64,000 nucleotides of DNA from Boswellia sacra (Eukaryota > Streptophyta > Magnoliopsida > Sapindales > Burseraceae): contig SNVD02010473.1 of the NCBI GenBank assembly GCA_013180625.2, positions 3,844,001-3,908,000 of the forward strand, read 5' to 3'. The notes beneath the pieces are model-generated. The model worked only from the letters and a program-made list of their open reading frames with translations, ran no database searches and was not told where the DNA came from. A program made the position numbers and the translations under genes. Position 1 is the first letter of the stretch. Every line of letters starts with the position of its first letter. This document shows, piece after piece, positions 11,226 through 30,640 of this stretch.

Positions 11226-11411
11226 ATTATAGTATATGTTAGTTAAGCAACCCATACTATAGATTTATAGATTTGAATATCATTTTCAGGTTCACATACT
11301 AGTGATACTACCAAAAAGGAAAAAAAAAAGATATTATTCATGTTAAAGCTAAAATAAAAAGAGGATCAACAAATAAGTTTTAAAGTTCACTTAATGTTGG
11401 AAAGGATTGTG

Positions 11412-11950
11412 TACTGTACACAATGCTTTCGGAATCTATCCGAAAGAGGTTTCAAGATTGTGTATATCGCACGAGACCCTGAGGACACGTTCGTGTCATT
11501 ATGGCATTTTTATAAGGGGAATGCACCTCCGGAGCTAGAATAACCTGTAACTGATGCCTTTGAGAGCTTTTGCAAAGGGGTCCACCCAATGGGCCTTATC
11601 ATGACCACGTTTCGGGATATTGGAAGGAGAGTCTAAAAGACCTGAGAAGATACTTTTCTTGAAATATGAATTATGAAGAGATGAAGAGAGACACAAAAGG
11701 GGAGTTGAAGAAATTAGCGAATTTCCTTGGAAAGCCTTTTGTTAATGAAGAAGAGCTGGACAAGGTAATATGGAGGTGCAGCTTGGTTAGACTCAAGAAT
11801 TTGGAGGTCAACAAAAGCGGGATAGACCCTTTGTCTAAGTTGAAAAATAAAACATATTTCAGGCTTGGCTTGGTTGGGGACTGGAAGAACAGTATCAACG
11901 GAAATGAAACTACACGCAAGAAGCTTGAAGGATCTGGTCTGTATTTATAA
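11412..11950 (+). pseudogene. Truncated, frameshifted sulfotransferase, copy 3
   Basis: A 5'-truncated relative of copies 1 and 2. Homology starts at the YTMLSES segment, so the PAPS loop and the presumed catalytic histidine are missing. Lesions I can read: a frame change near 11450 before KIVYIARDPEDTFVSLWHF; a TAA stop at 11541-11543 where the intact copies have Tyr; a one-base loss near 11590 (VHPMG); another one-base loss near 11640 (LK-RPEK); a 7-bp duplication near 11669 (TTATGAA); and an in-frame loss of about six codons before TRKK near 11910. The C-terminal part reads FRLGLVGDWKN and ends GSGLYL, as in the intact genes. The 3' flank also matches that of copy 1, which points to DNA-level duplication rather than retroposition. 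Certainly not a functional enzyme. Confidence 0.92.
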
Positions 11951-12781
11951 TTTTCATAATTAATGAATCTCCGGTTCTTCATCTGCTTGTTCTTTAACGG
12001 TTGTATGTGTATCCAATGTTCTTATAGCTAATCAAGCCTTCTGATTTCTGAAGGTTGCTGCTCCAGAGACCTTTAAGCTAAAGCTATTACAACTAAATGT
12101 TTGGCATCCTTTTTACCAGATCCTACTTATTAACCAAGTCTTATCTTCCAGTTTCACGGGATTAACCAAGTCTTATCTTCCAGTTTCACGGGATCAACCA
12201 ATGTCTAGCACTGAATAAACAGAATTCAGTGCTATGTTGTTAAGAAGCAGAATATGAATACAAATAATTGCTTTTCCATTCCACCGGATCAAACTACAAA
12301 CAGAACTCACTACCTGTCGTTTCACACAACCTTTGTTAAATGGCATTAATCAAGCCTCAACAAGAAGAAAACCACCCACAAACCATGGGCTGTACATAAC
12401 ATAAAATAAAAGCGATTGCTTTTCAGGAATAAATATTCTATACAACAAAATTACAGGGCCAAGAAAGAAGCGTCTGCTCTGGCTGCTCCTCTACTTTCAA
12501 ACTCAAGATACCCGAGCTCCACCTCTCTACTCTGACAATTGAAAACCAAGTGGCAAACTGTCTCCATTTAGACACCCAATTGAACCCTACTGCTTCCCCA
12601 ACCCTTCAATCCAAATTGGAGAGATTTATGGCCAATGCTTGAGCTACCGATGGCATCTTATGCCAGAAACTGCTTAGGCTTCAGTGTCAGCATTTTTTCA
12701 TATGCATAAGAAAGTGGTAAAAAGTATATTAAAAGAAATTCTAGAAAAAAAATTTCTGTCCCGAGTGCACAACAATACTGT
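11951..12781. other. Convergent intergenic region between sulfotransferase pseudogene and AUG5
   Basis: Holds sulfotransferase-like 3' flank (about 12013-12090), a 32-bp tandem duplication, and the probable 3' untranslated region of the minus-strand AUG5 gene in the last few hundred bases. No other gene is seen. Confidence 0.6.
12129..12192. repeat. Two-copy 32-bp tandem repeat
   Basis: Two adjacent 32-bp copies beginning ATTAACCAAGTC and ending TTTCACGGG, identical as read, with the start of a third copy (ATCAACCA) after them. Recent local duplication in non-coding DNA. Confidence 0.9.
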
Positions 12782-19165
<6,384 letters not shown>

Positions 19166-22133
19166 TCTGTCACCAACCAACGAGACAAATCAGAGAATAT
19201 CAATGTCGCGTTTTCTTCGTTATTCCTTCCCAGAACCCTAATTTCGAGATCGGCATTGCAGATGAATCTGATCTCCAGCCTCTCATATCATACGCATACA
19301 TGCATTGATAATGAATGTATGTGAATGTATGTATGTATGTACGGACGGATGGATGGATAAATTTGAAATTTTTGAAAAGACAAAACAGATCTAACAAAAT
19401 GGCCGGCGACGGAAGAAGAAGATGAGATAAAACGACGTCGTAAAAATAGCCCGTTTGGAGGTATCCCAATTCCAAGTTCAAAAAGGTCCCGCTTTATTGC
19501 TTTCTTTTTAAGAATTGTTTTTTTTTTCTACATTTAAAACCATATATTACATCGTCTTTTCTTTAAAAAAAAAAGATTTAAACCAATCGTTTTTTATATA
19601 AATAAATTAAAAAAACTTCTCATACATATTTAGTTAACATTATCAAACCAATTTATTTTAAATATATATATATATGTAGTATTGTTGTGTAATTTTAATT
19701 ATTTTTATCTTGCTCGATTGCAATTTTGGTTTACAAAGGTCTAGAACATGGCTTGATGAAAAAGGTGTCACATTAACATCAAAAACATTTTTTTTCTCCT
19801 TTTGTTAATTGGTGTAGTCGTTGATGGATAAATTGAGGAAACTTCTTAAAGAAACTTTATTGAAAAAGTTAAATTAATTTGTAGAGTAATTAAGACAAGG
19901 TAAACCCAGATCTGATCCGATCCGACTTTTTCACACAAATTTCACCAAACATTATAATGAAGCCTCTTTTGGTTTCCACACGCTTCACTCTTCACTATTC
20001 AAAGAGTCTATTCCTCATGTCCTCTGGTCTGGTGGCCCTTCTCCTTTTATCCTTATCAGAGACTTCAATTAACTTACGACATCTTTTAAAAAAGCAATCA
20101 CCTGAAAAATGATTAATTTTACTATTGAAAACAAAGACAATGTTAATATAATAAGATAAACACTTAATTATAGGGCAAAATATGTGGGTTAATTTCCTTC
20201 TCTTTTAATCCACTCTATTATTATACAAATTTGAAGTTACAATGACATTATCATTACATGAAAGGGTGTTTAATTTTAATTGGGTTTGTTACGTTTGTAT
20301 CAATGTAATGAATATTTTTGCCATCTCTTCTCAATAAACTAAAAAGAAAAAGGTGAAACACAAGCAAGTGAAGTAGTGACTCGTGTCCACTTTTATATTT
20401 GTATTTGGTAGTAATTAATAAGTTTAATGGAGAAGAGAACCAGCCACGCTCATGATACAGATAATGAATGGTCACAACACCAACCATTATCTATTTTATG
20501 GAGAAGTGATCACTACTTGCCGACCCACTTTAATTCTAAGATTCCAATTAATAGTTCTATAAACTATTTCAACTTCAAGTCAGGATAGTGTCCGTAGATA
20601 ACACTGTCACTTCGCACTTGTCCCATATCATGCTTCTTTTTTTTTTTTTTCTTTAAATGTTATGTTGTATATTGAAATTTATAAGGGTTCAAAAAAAAAT
20701 GCTATATCAAACTTTATTTAGGTTCAACGAGTGGGGAAGTTTAGGAAATTATAAATTAATCAACAACTCGACAAGTCAAATCAGGAAGAACAAGTCGTGT
20801 TAGATAAGCATAAAGGAAAAGCAAAGAAACGAATGAGTATTTTAATAGTGCATTATAAGATTTAAATAGGTTTAGCATATGAAAAGTTTACATGTTGTAC
20901 GAGCCTCTTCCACATCAAAACAAAAATTATTTATTAGAGAAAGTTTATAATAGTATACAAGGCGCCTGATATCATGTATAATAATAATGATTTGGTATGG
21001 TCTCAAATTAATAAAAACCACCTCATGTATTATGTTTCATGTTTAAATATTTATTAACTTTTCATACTTAAAATCAAATATAATATGTGTGACCAAAAAA
21101 TTAGATATGACCCATGTAACTTATCTTTTATTAACTTATAAATTCCTGAACTATTATGTTCCCTAGTATTATTAACACTAATTAGTAGAACCAATATTAC
21201 TCGTGTTACACAATGTGATTGTGATGTATACCACTTTAGAATTTAACATTTTAAGAACTTAATTTTCAAATTATCAATTATAGGCTTTTTTTACTTAATG
21301 ATTTCATATAAGCTAGTTATTTCCCTGCTTACTAGCTTACTAAAATTGTCCATCATGTTCACATAACTCCAAGTTTATTTTGCATAATTTTCCAATATCA
21401 ACATGTTTAATTTCAATTATTAGTTCATAATTTTAAGCTCATTTCAGCATCATTTCATTTTTTTTCCATTTATTTTACTCTGCTACTCTTAATTGTATTG
21501 TGGGGAAACTTTTTTTTTTTAAAGATAATTACATATTTGAACTTTACATTTAAGATAAGGAAGGCGTGTCAATCGTAAAACATGATATATACCATCACAT
21601 TTTTAGTTATGTTAATGTTGACAGGACATTACATAGCATATTGTATGCGACGTATATGCATATACAGAAAATTGAGGATATTTATTTTGTATTATATTAA
21701 TTAATTATACGCAACTCAATTAAAAATGAGTTTGAAAACCTCCCATTTTGGGCAACAAATTATGTAATTAAAATTCAAATAAAAACAACAAAAAGTTGAA
21801 AACTGTCAAATAGAATCAAACTTGAAAGTCCAATTTTCATATTTCGTAAATTCGTAGGGAACCAAAGAAACATAAAAGAATATTAAAAATTTTTAAATTT
21901 AAATTAAATAAAAAAATATAATTATACATTATGATGAAAAAAGTGTAAGCAACACTTATACTTTAAATTAAAATAAAAAAATAAAAAAGGAAGAATAATA
22001 AAAAAAAAGTTGGATTGGTTTTGATTCCATAAGCCACCCACCAAAGAGGAAGAAAGGAGGAGACTGAAATCAAAGGAAAAGGAAAAGGAAGGAAGGGGCG
22101 TATGATATGAGTTGAATAAAAATTGAAATTGAA
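19166..22133. other. Intergenic between divergent AUG5 and RING genes
   Basis: Promoter regions of two divergently oriented genes with about 2.5 kb of AT-rich DNA between. The 150 bases upstream of the AUG5 start are relatively GC-rich and probably leader and core promoter. A GTAT/GGAT simple repeat lies at 19312-19356. I see no gene or bounded element in the remainder. Confidence 0.6.
19312..19356. repeat. (GTAT)n/(GGAC/GGAT)n microsatellite
   Basis: Tandem GTAT-type tetranucleotides grade into GGAC and GGAT units, upstream of AUG5. Confidence 0.85.
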
Positions 22134-23333
22134 TTGAGGGAGCCCATTCTTAGCTTTTGTCGCCGAAAAATCCAAATCCAAATATATTTTATATTTCGGA
22201 TCTTCTCTTCTCGTGGGTTTTTTAGCTGGCTTCCCTACTTCTTAGGTTCTCCGTCTCTGTCTCTGTTCTTGTCTCTGTTTCTCTTCCTGTTTTGCCCACC
22301 AAATACCCATTTCACCTCTCTCGGTATTGCTTCCTTCTCACACTCTATTTTTTTATCATCTGTTTGTTGTATGACATGGTTTTCTCAAATGGGTATTTTT
22401 TATTTTTTTTTGCTTTATGTGAGTTTCGGGGTTGATCTCTGTTTTTTGTATTTTTGGTTGTTAATCTGTTTTGATATGTGTTTTTGTTGGGAAAATTGAA
22501 CTGGGAATTTTTTTTGGTTTTGGTTTTTGTGGGATGATTGTAATGGTAATCTCTAGGTGCTCGTGGTTTTTTTTTTTTTTTTAATCTTTTATTCCTTACC
22601 TGCAAAGGAAACAACCTTTTATTTTTTGGCCGATTATGAAGAGAAGTCTTAAACAAGAAAATTGTCACTTTCATCTCAAAAAGATTGGAATTTTTGACAA
22701 ACAGAGCCTTGTTTTGGTTGGAAACTCGTTGCCCTTTTTTTCTTAATTTTGTAAGACTCTGTGTACATGTGGCATGGAGACATCGATTTTGATCTTTCAT
22801 GAATGAAGATTTTTGAATGCTGATGAGTTTTTATTGCATAATCGATGATTAATCTGTGCCTTTTATTAATAATGATGAATTTGCATATTAAGTTACTACT
22901 TTTTTGATAAATGTGAATTTTGATCATGTTACTTGTAATTAGTCTGCGCTTTTTGCTGAATGATCATCTGTAATGCAGTTTGCTAATTGGCTTTTGAGCA
23001 TGGTTTTGTTGGATACTTCTCCTTTCTCTTATTCATCCTTTGTCTGTTTTACTTTTATTTTTACAGGTGAAGACATAGAGCCTGGGAATTATTAGGCAGA
23101 TTACGAAGCTTATTCGGCATTTGCTTCCAAGAGAGGGAGGGTACTGGTTCGCGGAGGCATTGGGACTTCTGCGAGCTTAGCGTCCTCTCTCGTGTATACT
23201 TATTATTTTATATTTGTTGCTTCAAGAATTATTTCTTGATGCATGTGCATAGTGTGAGTGTGACCGAGTTGTGTAGATGACGTTGGAGAATTGTCATTCT
23301 GAGTAGAAAGGAAAAAGATTGAAGGTTACAATA
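22134..23333 (+). promoter_or_regulatory. 5' leader of the RING gene with a probable leader intron
   Basis: A pyrimidine-rich stretch (about 22195-22320) looks like a first untranslated exon. A plausible donor follows at CTCTCG|GTATTG near 22323, and a good acceptor at TTTTTACAG|GTGAAG (exon resumes at 23067). The leader exon then runs to the start codon at 23334. A long leader intron of about 740 bp is common in plant regulatory genes. The borders are inferred from splice signals only. An in-frame ATG at 23319 lies five codons upstream of the family-like start. Confidence 0.5.
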
Positions 23334-26300
23334 ATGGGTTCTGTTTGCTGCTGTTTGCAACCTGAGGATTTTGAGGATTATATGAATCCAAACAGTTCTG
23401 TATATAGGAATTGCATGTGTCTTAGCTGCTTTATTCAGAATTTTGTAAATGTGGTATGTTTTGTCTTCTGCTTCTTGTTACCGAGCCTTGTTTCATATTT
23501 AAGTCTTAGTTTTGCCAATGTTTGTTTTGTTGGTTTGTTTCTTGCTATTTTATGTTGCCATATACTGGGCCTATTACTGAAACTGTCAAGACTGTCTTTT
23601 TCTCTGTGTGTACTTGTTTGTTTGTGCAGTAGTGAATAGTTTTTCAATGGTTTGGTCTACATTCTAGGTTCATTCTTATTAGCAAAAGATCATATTCGTG
23701 TTAATGCTTTGCATGGACATCGGAGCATTGTTCTACCTTACTCTTATGCCTTTGTTTTAATGAATAAGCTGTTGATCAAATTTTGAAACATGTTTGCTGC
23801 AGCGTTATAGGATGAGCGTTTGTATCTTTACCTAAGCTCTTTAGTCTTTGCACCTATGGAGATTAGATTGGCATGTGGTTTAGTTATCCATCTGCAGTTT
23901 ACTTTGTTCAAACATATGATTAGGTTTTTAGCATTTCTTATCAGTTATAGGTTAGTGAAAAAATAATAATGATTATTGACATCAAAAAAACTCGTATCAA
24001 CAAAATTAGTGTCGAGGATGAGAAAGTTAGTTTGCTTAAGGGTCTATCTGGTTTGAAATATGGATTGAAGAAATTAAATGAAAATGCATTGTGTTGAAAT
24101 GATTTGAAAATAGTTTCCAGATAAAATTTTAGGGAATTGGTGGAAAGCCTAAAAAAAAAAAAGAGTCATATTCTTAGCTTTTGACAGATTTTAATTACTA
24201 ATAACACAATTCATTTACTTGATTGGTGTCTTAATTTTTGAAAATTGTTTTTAAATTACAATCCAAATACCCCTAAAATTTATATATTTGGAAGGTTATT
24301 CATGACAAACTGTTCAAGTGCTCTCTGATGTAGTTGTCAAATTTCCTCTTCTTCTTCTTCTTCTTCTTTTGATTTATTTATTTTCTCATGCTTTGTAGTA
24401 CACCTCATTGTTCCGAAGAGGAGAGGCGCATTCTGTCCCTTCATCGATACAGGGGGTAGCATCTATGGCTTCTTCTACTTCATTTGACAACTCTCTCTCG
24501 GACATGTACCGTTCTCCTCCAAGGCCAATGCCCTATGATGCGGATCCCAGATATTTCCGCTTGCAGCATGATGTGTTAGTTTCGAGACGTGAAAAGGGTT
24601 CAAGTCAATTCCATGAGGAGTCAGAACCTCTGAGGGGTGATAATGATGCTGATTCAGATTCGTTAAGTGTAGGAGACAAGTGGAACAATTCATCTTGTGA
24701 AGATGGATCAAAAGAAAATTCTAAATCCTCTCTTAAACTCTCATCAACAAAAACATCTGGTATTGGATATATTTATTCTCCATCAGAAGATGAAGATGTC
24801 TGTCCAACATGTCTTGAAGGTAAAATTGTTAATGTAATTTATACTTTGTTGTCTCCCCTCGGTTGCCTATGAGAACTTGGTTTTTTTGTGTTGATTAAAG
24901 CATGCACCTTGACATGTTGCAGGACTAGTTTAGATTCTCTTTATCCTTGCTTGTATTTACCTGTTTGAACTGTTAAAAAATTTATTTCTTTTAGTAGCAG
25001 GTTCTATCTTAGGCTGTACTTATGTTATTATAATTCTTGTTACACTCATAATTTGATGCTTGATCCAACTCTGTGCAAAATTACGGACAATTTTGTGTAC
25101 TCAGAAATTTTGATGCTTGTTAGGGTCAAGGTAATTATAGGACGAGGGACTTCTTAACAAAGAATGCAAAGGTTGTGACCACACTACAGCCTTATTGTAA
25201 TAAGTGTTCTGTGTCCTAAAACATAGACGTAGTGGGAACTATTATAATTTTGAATCCCATGATTTTCAAATCACTGCAATTTGGAAGAGGGCCTCTTTTG
25301 ATAGATTGGTGAATGGGGTCAAACTTTTGTGGAAGCGCTGAATAGAAGTATAACAGTGGAGGGTAAGGTTCCCTAGTCTAGTCCTTGCCAATTAATTAAG
25401 CAATGATCTTAAAAGAAAAATCAGTGGTGAGAGTAACCATGGTGAAAAAAAGTAACATTGATTGGTCAGGGAGTCGTAAGCCACCGTGGAATTAAAAACT
25501 GTTTTGTGTTGTGATGCGGCTTCCTTCCTTCTCTTCTTTCTTATAATTATATGTTTTTTAAATTCACTTTTCGATTTCATATGAATTGGAGGTTTTAGAT
25601 TGTCATATTTACCTTACCTTTACTTTCTGTATGCAGAATATACACCAGAAAACCCCAAGATAGTGACAAAATGTTCCCACCATTTCCACCTTGGTTGTAT
25701 TTATGAGTGGATGGAGAGGAGTGAAAATTGTCCAGTCTGTGGCAAGGTAACCTGTTTTACCTCTGTGCAATGCTGAAAAGATATTGGTCACAATCTTTTT
25801 CTACAACAGAAAGCATCCTAACTTTTAGTTTATTCTCATTCCATTGTGTTAGTTGCATGAATTTTTTTGTCAAAAGTTATTCTTGACATGTCAGTATTTT
25901 GTAAGTAGTGGAATACATGCGTGTTTGATTTCTTTTTATTTTACAGTGAGGTCTAGAGATTCATTTCTCTTGTTTATGACTCTTATTACCTGTCTTGGTT
26001 AACAAAAATGGAAGATACTAGTGTGCATTGTACAAGAACTCTGTTGCTTGATCAAGCTAATTGCTTTTCTTTCCATGCTTCCAATTCCCTCTGAATCTGT
26101 TCAGAGTTACAGAAAACTATAGCATTTTAATTTTTTTCTTCTTGAACATCTACAATTTGGAGATCTCTCTCTCTCTCTCTCTCTCTCTAATCTTAAACAT
26201 TTTACATTTGATACTTGAGCTGTTAGATCATTAATTTTAGTAAATGAAGTTTTGTAGGCCGCCCATTCTCTTTTCCTTTTTCTGGGTTTAAGTATGTGGA

Positions 26301-27477
26301 AATACTCTGATTCTTGCTTTAGTATTATCTATGACTAACCACTCCAATTTAGAAGATAATTTTTTGTTTCCTGTTAGGTGTCAAGACCAGAATAAATACA
26401 TTCCGTGTTATATTGTATTAGTTAACACTGTAAATTGCCTGTTATTGATCTCCTATGCATCATTCGGAGTCGTTAATGTGTTCTACTTCTTTATGGTTTT
26501 TGGTGAAAATGCTGAGGGCAAGCTGATAGATTGAATAAAATAAAGTGTGTGTGTGTGTGTTTGTGTTTTTTTCCCCCCTTTTTTGCAAGTGAATACTAAG
26601 AAAAATTGTGGCTATTTTCTTATGTTAAATTTGGTCACTCAGTTGAAAATTTCTTTGTCAGATGTAGTATTGTACTTTGAAATAAAGTATTGCAAGGAGA
26701 ATTAGGCTTCAGTATTTCTAATGCACTGCCAAACTGTTGGTTTGAGCAAATAGATGATGTGATTTTGTTTGTTCATAGCCTTTATAGCACAGTAGGAAGA
26801 GAATTAGAGTGATATTGTATGAGATGTGTGTAGACTTATGAAAAAGAAGAATATCAACCAGGAATATCAAATCATTAAAAAGAACATACTTACTTGGTTA
26901 CATGATGGAAAATAATTGAATTGTCTTAATGTGATGCATTCTTGTTCATTTTGAGTGACCAAAAAAGCTTTGGACTGCAAAGCTGGCGCCTTCGAGGCGT
27001 AGATTTGTGAAAAAGTTTTATGTTATTGTCCATATAGCCTAAGGGGCCTATCGTTTTAAGGATGCATCAGTGACCTTGCTTTAAGTTTTTATGAACTCAA
27101 GTGTGGTTGATATTTAAGTGGTGAATGCTAGAAAGGCAATACTGGCATAGCTTCTATTTGATCATTTGGCAAGGATCTACCATTCTAATACTCTGCCTAT
27201 TTGCTAGAGAAATGGATCGAAGATTTTTTGAACTGCCATTTTATTCAAAATTTTTTTAAGATCACGTTTAAAATCTTTTTTGTAACTTCCTCATATGTGA
27301 TAACTGCTTATGCATATGAAGATTGAATGACAAAATAGTTCTTCTGAAGGTTTTATTGGAGTAACAAAAGTTGAGTGAAGTGAATATATATGTACTTTAT
27401 CTTTTTCTCACATTATTTTGACTTAGCTTTCTTTTGGATGCCTTGTTTAGGTGATGGCATTCGATGAAACGACTTGA
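23334..27477 (+). CDS. RING-H2 E3 ubiquitin ligase, At3g02290 type
   Basis: Four coding exons (23334-23453, 24399-24819, 25637-25746, 27451-27477; 678 nt) give a 225-aa protein. The C-terminal RING-H2 domain is complete: Cys175, Cys178, Cys193, His195, His198, Cys201, Cys212 and Cys215, in spacing C-X2-C-X14-C-X1-H-X2-H-X2-C-X10-C-X2-C. It should therefore bind an E2 and transfer ubiquitin. The N-terminus MGSVCCC has Gly2 and a cysteine cluster suited to N-myristoylation and S-acylation, suggesting membrane attachment (inference). The middle is serine-rich and acidic. Family members begin MGSVCCCL and are of similar length, which supports the start at 23334 rather than 23319. The last exon encodes only VMAFDETT. 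Part of intron 3 and this exon are repeated in duplication unit B as an orphan fragment. Confidence 0.93.
26164..26188. repeat. (CT)n microsatellite in RING intron 3
   Basis: About twelve CT dinucleotides within the third intron of the RING gene. Confidence 0.9.
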
Positions 27478-28490
27478 TTTTCTTCTAAGGATTACGTTGT
27501 GGATGGAACCAGCAACAACTGGAGAAAGAATGACAACTAAAAGTGATGTGTAAAGTCCTTTGTTAATACCACGAGCTTGTCATCTATAGTAAATATGGAA
27601 ACTAAAGTGTTCTTGAGATCAATTAGCACGAGTATATTTCCTTTGAACCTAATTTTCTTTAAAAAAAAAAAATCACTTTTCATGGTTAATCAGAATCTGG
27701 CTATAGTTTCCACAAATCCAACATTATACATGGATTGGAAGTTAACTGGGAGTGGAATGCAGAGAAATCTGACTTCAGCTTGACGTATGTGTTTTGTCTT
27801 TCATTTTTACTGGTCTTCTGCTTTCCTCGTGAATGCCTCTTTTGGTGCTGAGAGTATATTTTATCGTTTTGGCACTTTACAGAACCTAAACAATAGAGCA
27901 TGCAAATTTCTCCCAGGAAACCAATATACAGATAACGTTTCTGGTTAATAAACTCGAATGGGAAATGCTAGCATGCCTAGGCACAGAGGGAGGCCTCTGT
28001 TTGCCCTATATGCGTTACGAGGCTGGTTACGACAGTCCCCTATGACCAGCACTGCCGAAGAAATCTATCTTACTGGTGATCAATCCGGCTATTTTTGTCA
28101 CTCCTTGGAATATAGTGAGCCAAAAGTTATATTATAATGAAATCAGGTTCTGATAATGTAACATAACATAAGAAGAATCTTAACATTCTTCATCTTACCG
28201 CCAGTGTGGAAACATTCTCAAGGTGCCATACATACATTTCTCTAATTGTATTTTAACAAACTTATTGCCTTGCTAGCCATCATCAAACCTGTTGCTGATT
28301 CATGCTATGATTCCCAAGCATATCCCTAGTTACCAAACTTTTTAAACTTTATTTGCATAGCACGTGATTACAAGTATCTGAAAACATATGACATGGTAAA
28401 CAAATATGTATATATTTATAGGTCAACAAGCCACAGCAGCGTCCTTATTGAAGATTGAAAGTGGCAAGCTTTTTTATGCAAGAATTATCA
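27478..28490. other. Convergent 3' region of RING and DsbA-like genes
   Basis: 3' untranslated DNA of both convergent genes. Its counterpart in unit B is 34945-35957. No further gene; short open frames here are shifted between the two copies by small indels, which argues against coding. Confidence 0.7.
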
Positions 28491-30640
28491 TCAATTAGCT
28501 GCAGCTTGGAAAGCTCTTAGAAAAACCTCAGGGGGTTGCCCACCGCTCAACTCATGCTTCCCATTAATCTGCCAAAAGAAATTGATTAGGAATTAACCTG
28601 TATGTGCAATGCACCTAAAAACTTGAAACTTGTAGATGCGATTTCCTTCTATCACCTACCACATAATGCGGAACTCCTGAGATGCGGGCTGAGTACTTCT
28701 CGAGGTCTTCCTTGACCTTTATGAATCATAAAAAACAGGATTAATTCAATCTAATCGTATCAGATAAAACAAACTTTTTTCTCCACAGAATTGCTGATAG
28801 AATCTGAAAAGAGCGTGACAAACTAAAAGTATGGATAGAAGAGGTGATTTGGTTGATTCTCATAAAATAAATCAGAATAATGAACAATAGTTGGTGATTT
28901 TAAATTTCTCCGATCAGCTTGCATGCATCCAAAGAAGCACAACAATCGACAATTGCTTCTCCGATTGGAAACAAAGATAGAAGAAGGAAACAACTTGATA
29001 TATCTAATTGGCAGCCAAAGTAGCATAAATGAAGCAATATCAGAATACCTCCTTCAGTCCATTATTGGGATCTTCAAGAAACTCTGCTGCCCCTTCTACC
29101 CCAACCTTCCTAGCAGATTCAACAAGAAACTCCCTGCTTGATTACAACAGTTGATTGCTGTTATTGTGAAATGTAAAGGCGCAGAAAGACAATTGACTTC
29201 GTGTCCTAATCAGTTAATTCGATCAAAAAAAAAAAATTCAGTCTAAATGAAGAATGATTCAGGTTTTGCCCTCACTGTTAAGACTAACGTATGATCATCA
29301 TTGACATAATGCATTCTGTTTTCCAGGAACAATCTTGCTCTAAATGAATAACATGTAAATTCAAAAGTTGATCAATCCCTCCTTTAATTCTCTTGATACA
29401 AACCCCCGGAGAAAATTTTGATTATTAATTATCTTCAAAATTAACTGATTTTGATTAACCATTTTTCAATTAATTAATCGTTAGACATAACAAATGGAAA
29501 CATGGAATTGTGTTAGAAGACGTGTGATACATGCGTGCAATGTATCTTTTCTTATACTTCCCAGTAGCTAAGTAAATGAAGCTAAGGTTGAAAGTTTCTT
29601 CTCTGTCCATTTAAAATCCTTGAAAAAGGATATCAAGTCATCCGATGGGCACTGAATGATTGAAAATTCTCTTTAAGCACCAACGATTCATGGAAAATAT
29701 TTTGGGCATGGGAAAGAATCAAGGGTTGATACAGGGAGTTGTACAAAAATGATACTAGAAAATTTTTTGCAGAGATGAATTGATATTAATAAGCATTTAT
29801 AGTCAACTTGTTATTACTAATACAGTGGAGACGTGACAAGAAATATCATAAATCAACCGAGAGCAACTTGTACCTGTCACCAATGTATTTTCCTTGTGTG
29901 AAGTTGCCAAGGCAAAGTTCCTCTACTAGATTATGCTGTTTATCAAGACCCTGTTGCCCAGCGAAATATATAAGCCTGTGGCTATCAAGGGTATTTCCCC
30001 TGTGCATATCAAACACATTGTTAGTGATATCTGTCTCAAAAGAGCAACACATTGTTAGTGATATCTGTCTCAAAAGAGCTCCACTAGCCTTTTGCTTTTC
30101 CATAGAGCAGTCAAAAGATGAATAAAAGAACCATTTTTTAAAACTTACGCTAGTCCAGACATGTTATATTCCAACCCGAGGCCCCTAAAAACCTGCAATT
30201 TCAGAGGACTCAGAGCAGTCATAACACATAGACTGTCAAAATCAATGACTATGCAAATCAATAACAGCTTGCAAAAATTCCAAGAATGATAGGAAAACCT
30301 CAGTCATCCGATCTATGATCCCTTGAGTTCGAGATCCAAATTTTTTCTCATAATACTTTCTCTTATCAACACCTTCCGTGGGAGCAGAAGGATTGAGAAA
30401 AAAAGGATGCCATCTAATCTGCAAATGTGGGCCAGAAAAAATCAGAGCTGGACACTAAATGTGTGTGTAAGAGAGAGGGGTGAGATGGAGAAGAACCTCA
30501 AAGTCATATTGATCCTTAGTTGTAGCTATAGCTTTGTCCAGATTTTTTTTTCCCACAAAGCACCATGGGCATGTGGCATCTGAACTTACATCAATTTGAA
30601 TACACTTCTTCCCACTGCTGTTACTAGCTGATTGAGCCAT
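28491..30640 (-). CDS. DsbA-like (FrnE-type) thioredoxin-fold oxidoreductase, copy A (intact)
   Basis: Seven exons on the minus strand: 30640-30497, 30418-30299, 30192-30149, 29999-29874, 29133-29049, 28716-28660, 28568-28491. They sum to 654 nt and give 217 aa, the usual length for plant FrnE-like DsbA proteins such as At5g38900. The presumed redox motif is Cys24-Pro-Trp-Cys27 in DATCPWCFVGK, and the cis-proline loop is GVPHY with Pro189, followed by INGKHELSGGQPPEVFLRAF. The family has a thioredoxin fold with a helical insertion and is thought to act in thiol-disulfide exchange or isomerisation. The substrate is unknown, and no clear signal peptide is present on this start, suggesting the cytosol. 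A probable untranslated exon lies upstream (about 31656-31720). This is the intact copy of a duplicated pair; the partner in unit B carries a frameshift. Confidence 0.92.
30013..30080. repeat. 34-bp tandem duplication unique to unit A
   Basis: Two adjacent copies of a 34-bp unit starting ACACATTGTTAGTG lie in intron 3 of DsbA-like copy A, close to exon 4. Unit B has a single copy (about 37480-37512), so this arose after the segmental duplication. Confidence 0.85.

Noticed and set aside
10413..11242. Cys/Ser/Tyr-rich open frames in the CACGA-rich block
   Set aside because: They are translations of the repeated ACACGA/TCGTGT motifs of hAT-type element 4.
22345..22800. 151-codon lysine-rich minus-strand frame
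   Set aside because: It is the complement of T-rich RING leader-intron sequence; composition explains the residues and no homology is seen.
28823..29141. Open frames conserved in units A and B (about 28823-29141 and 36290-36608)
   Set aside because: Conservation reflects the recent duplication; they overlap DsbA-like intron 5 and exon 5 in the wrong frame or strand.
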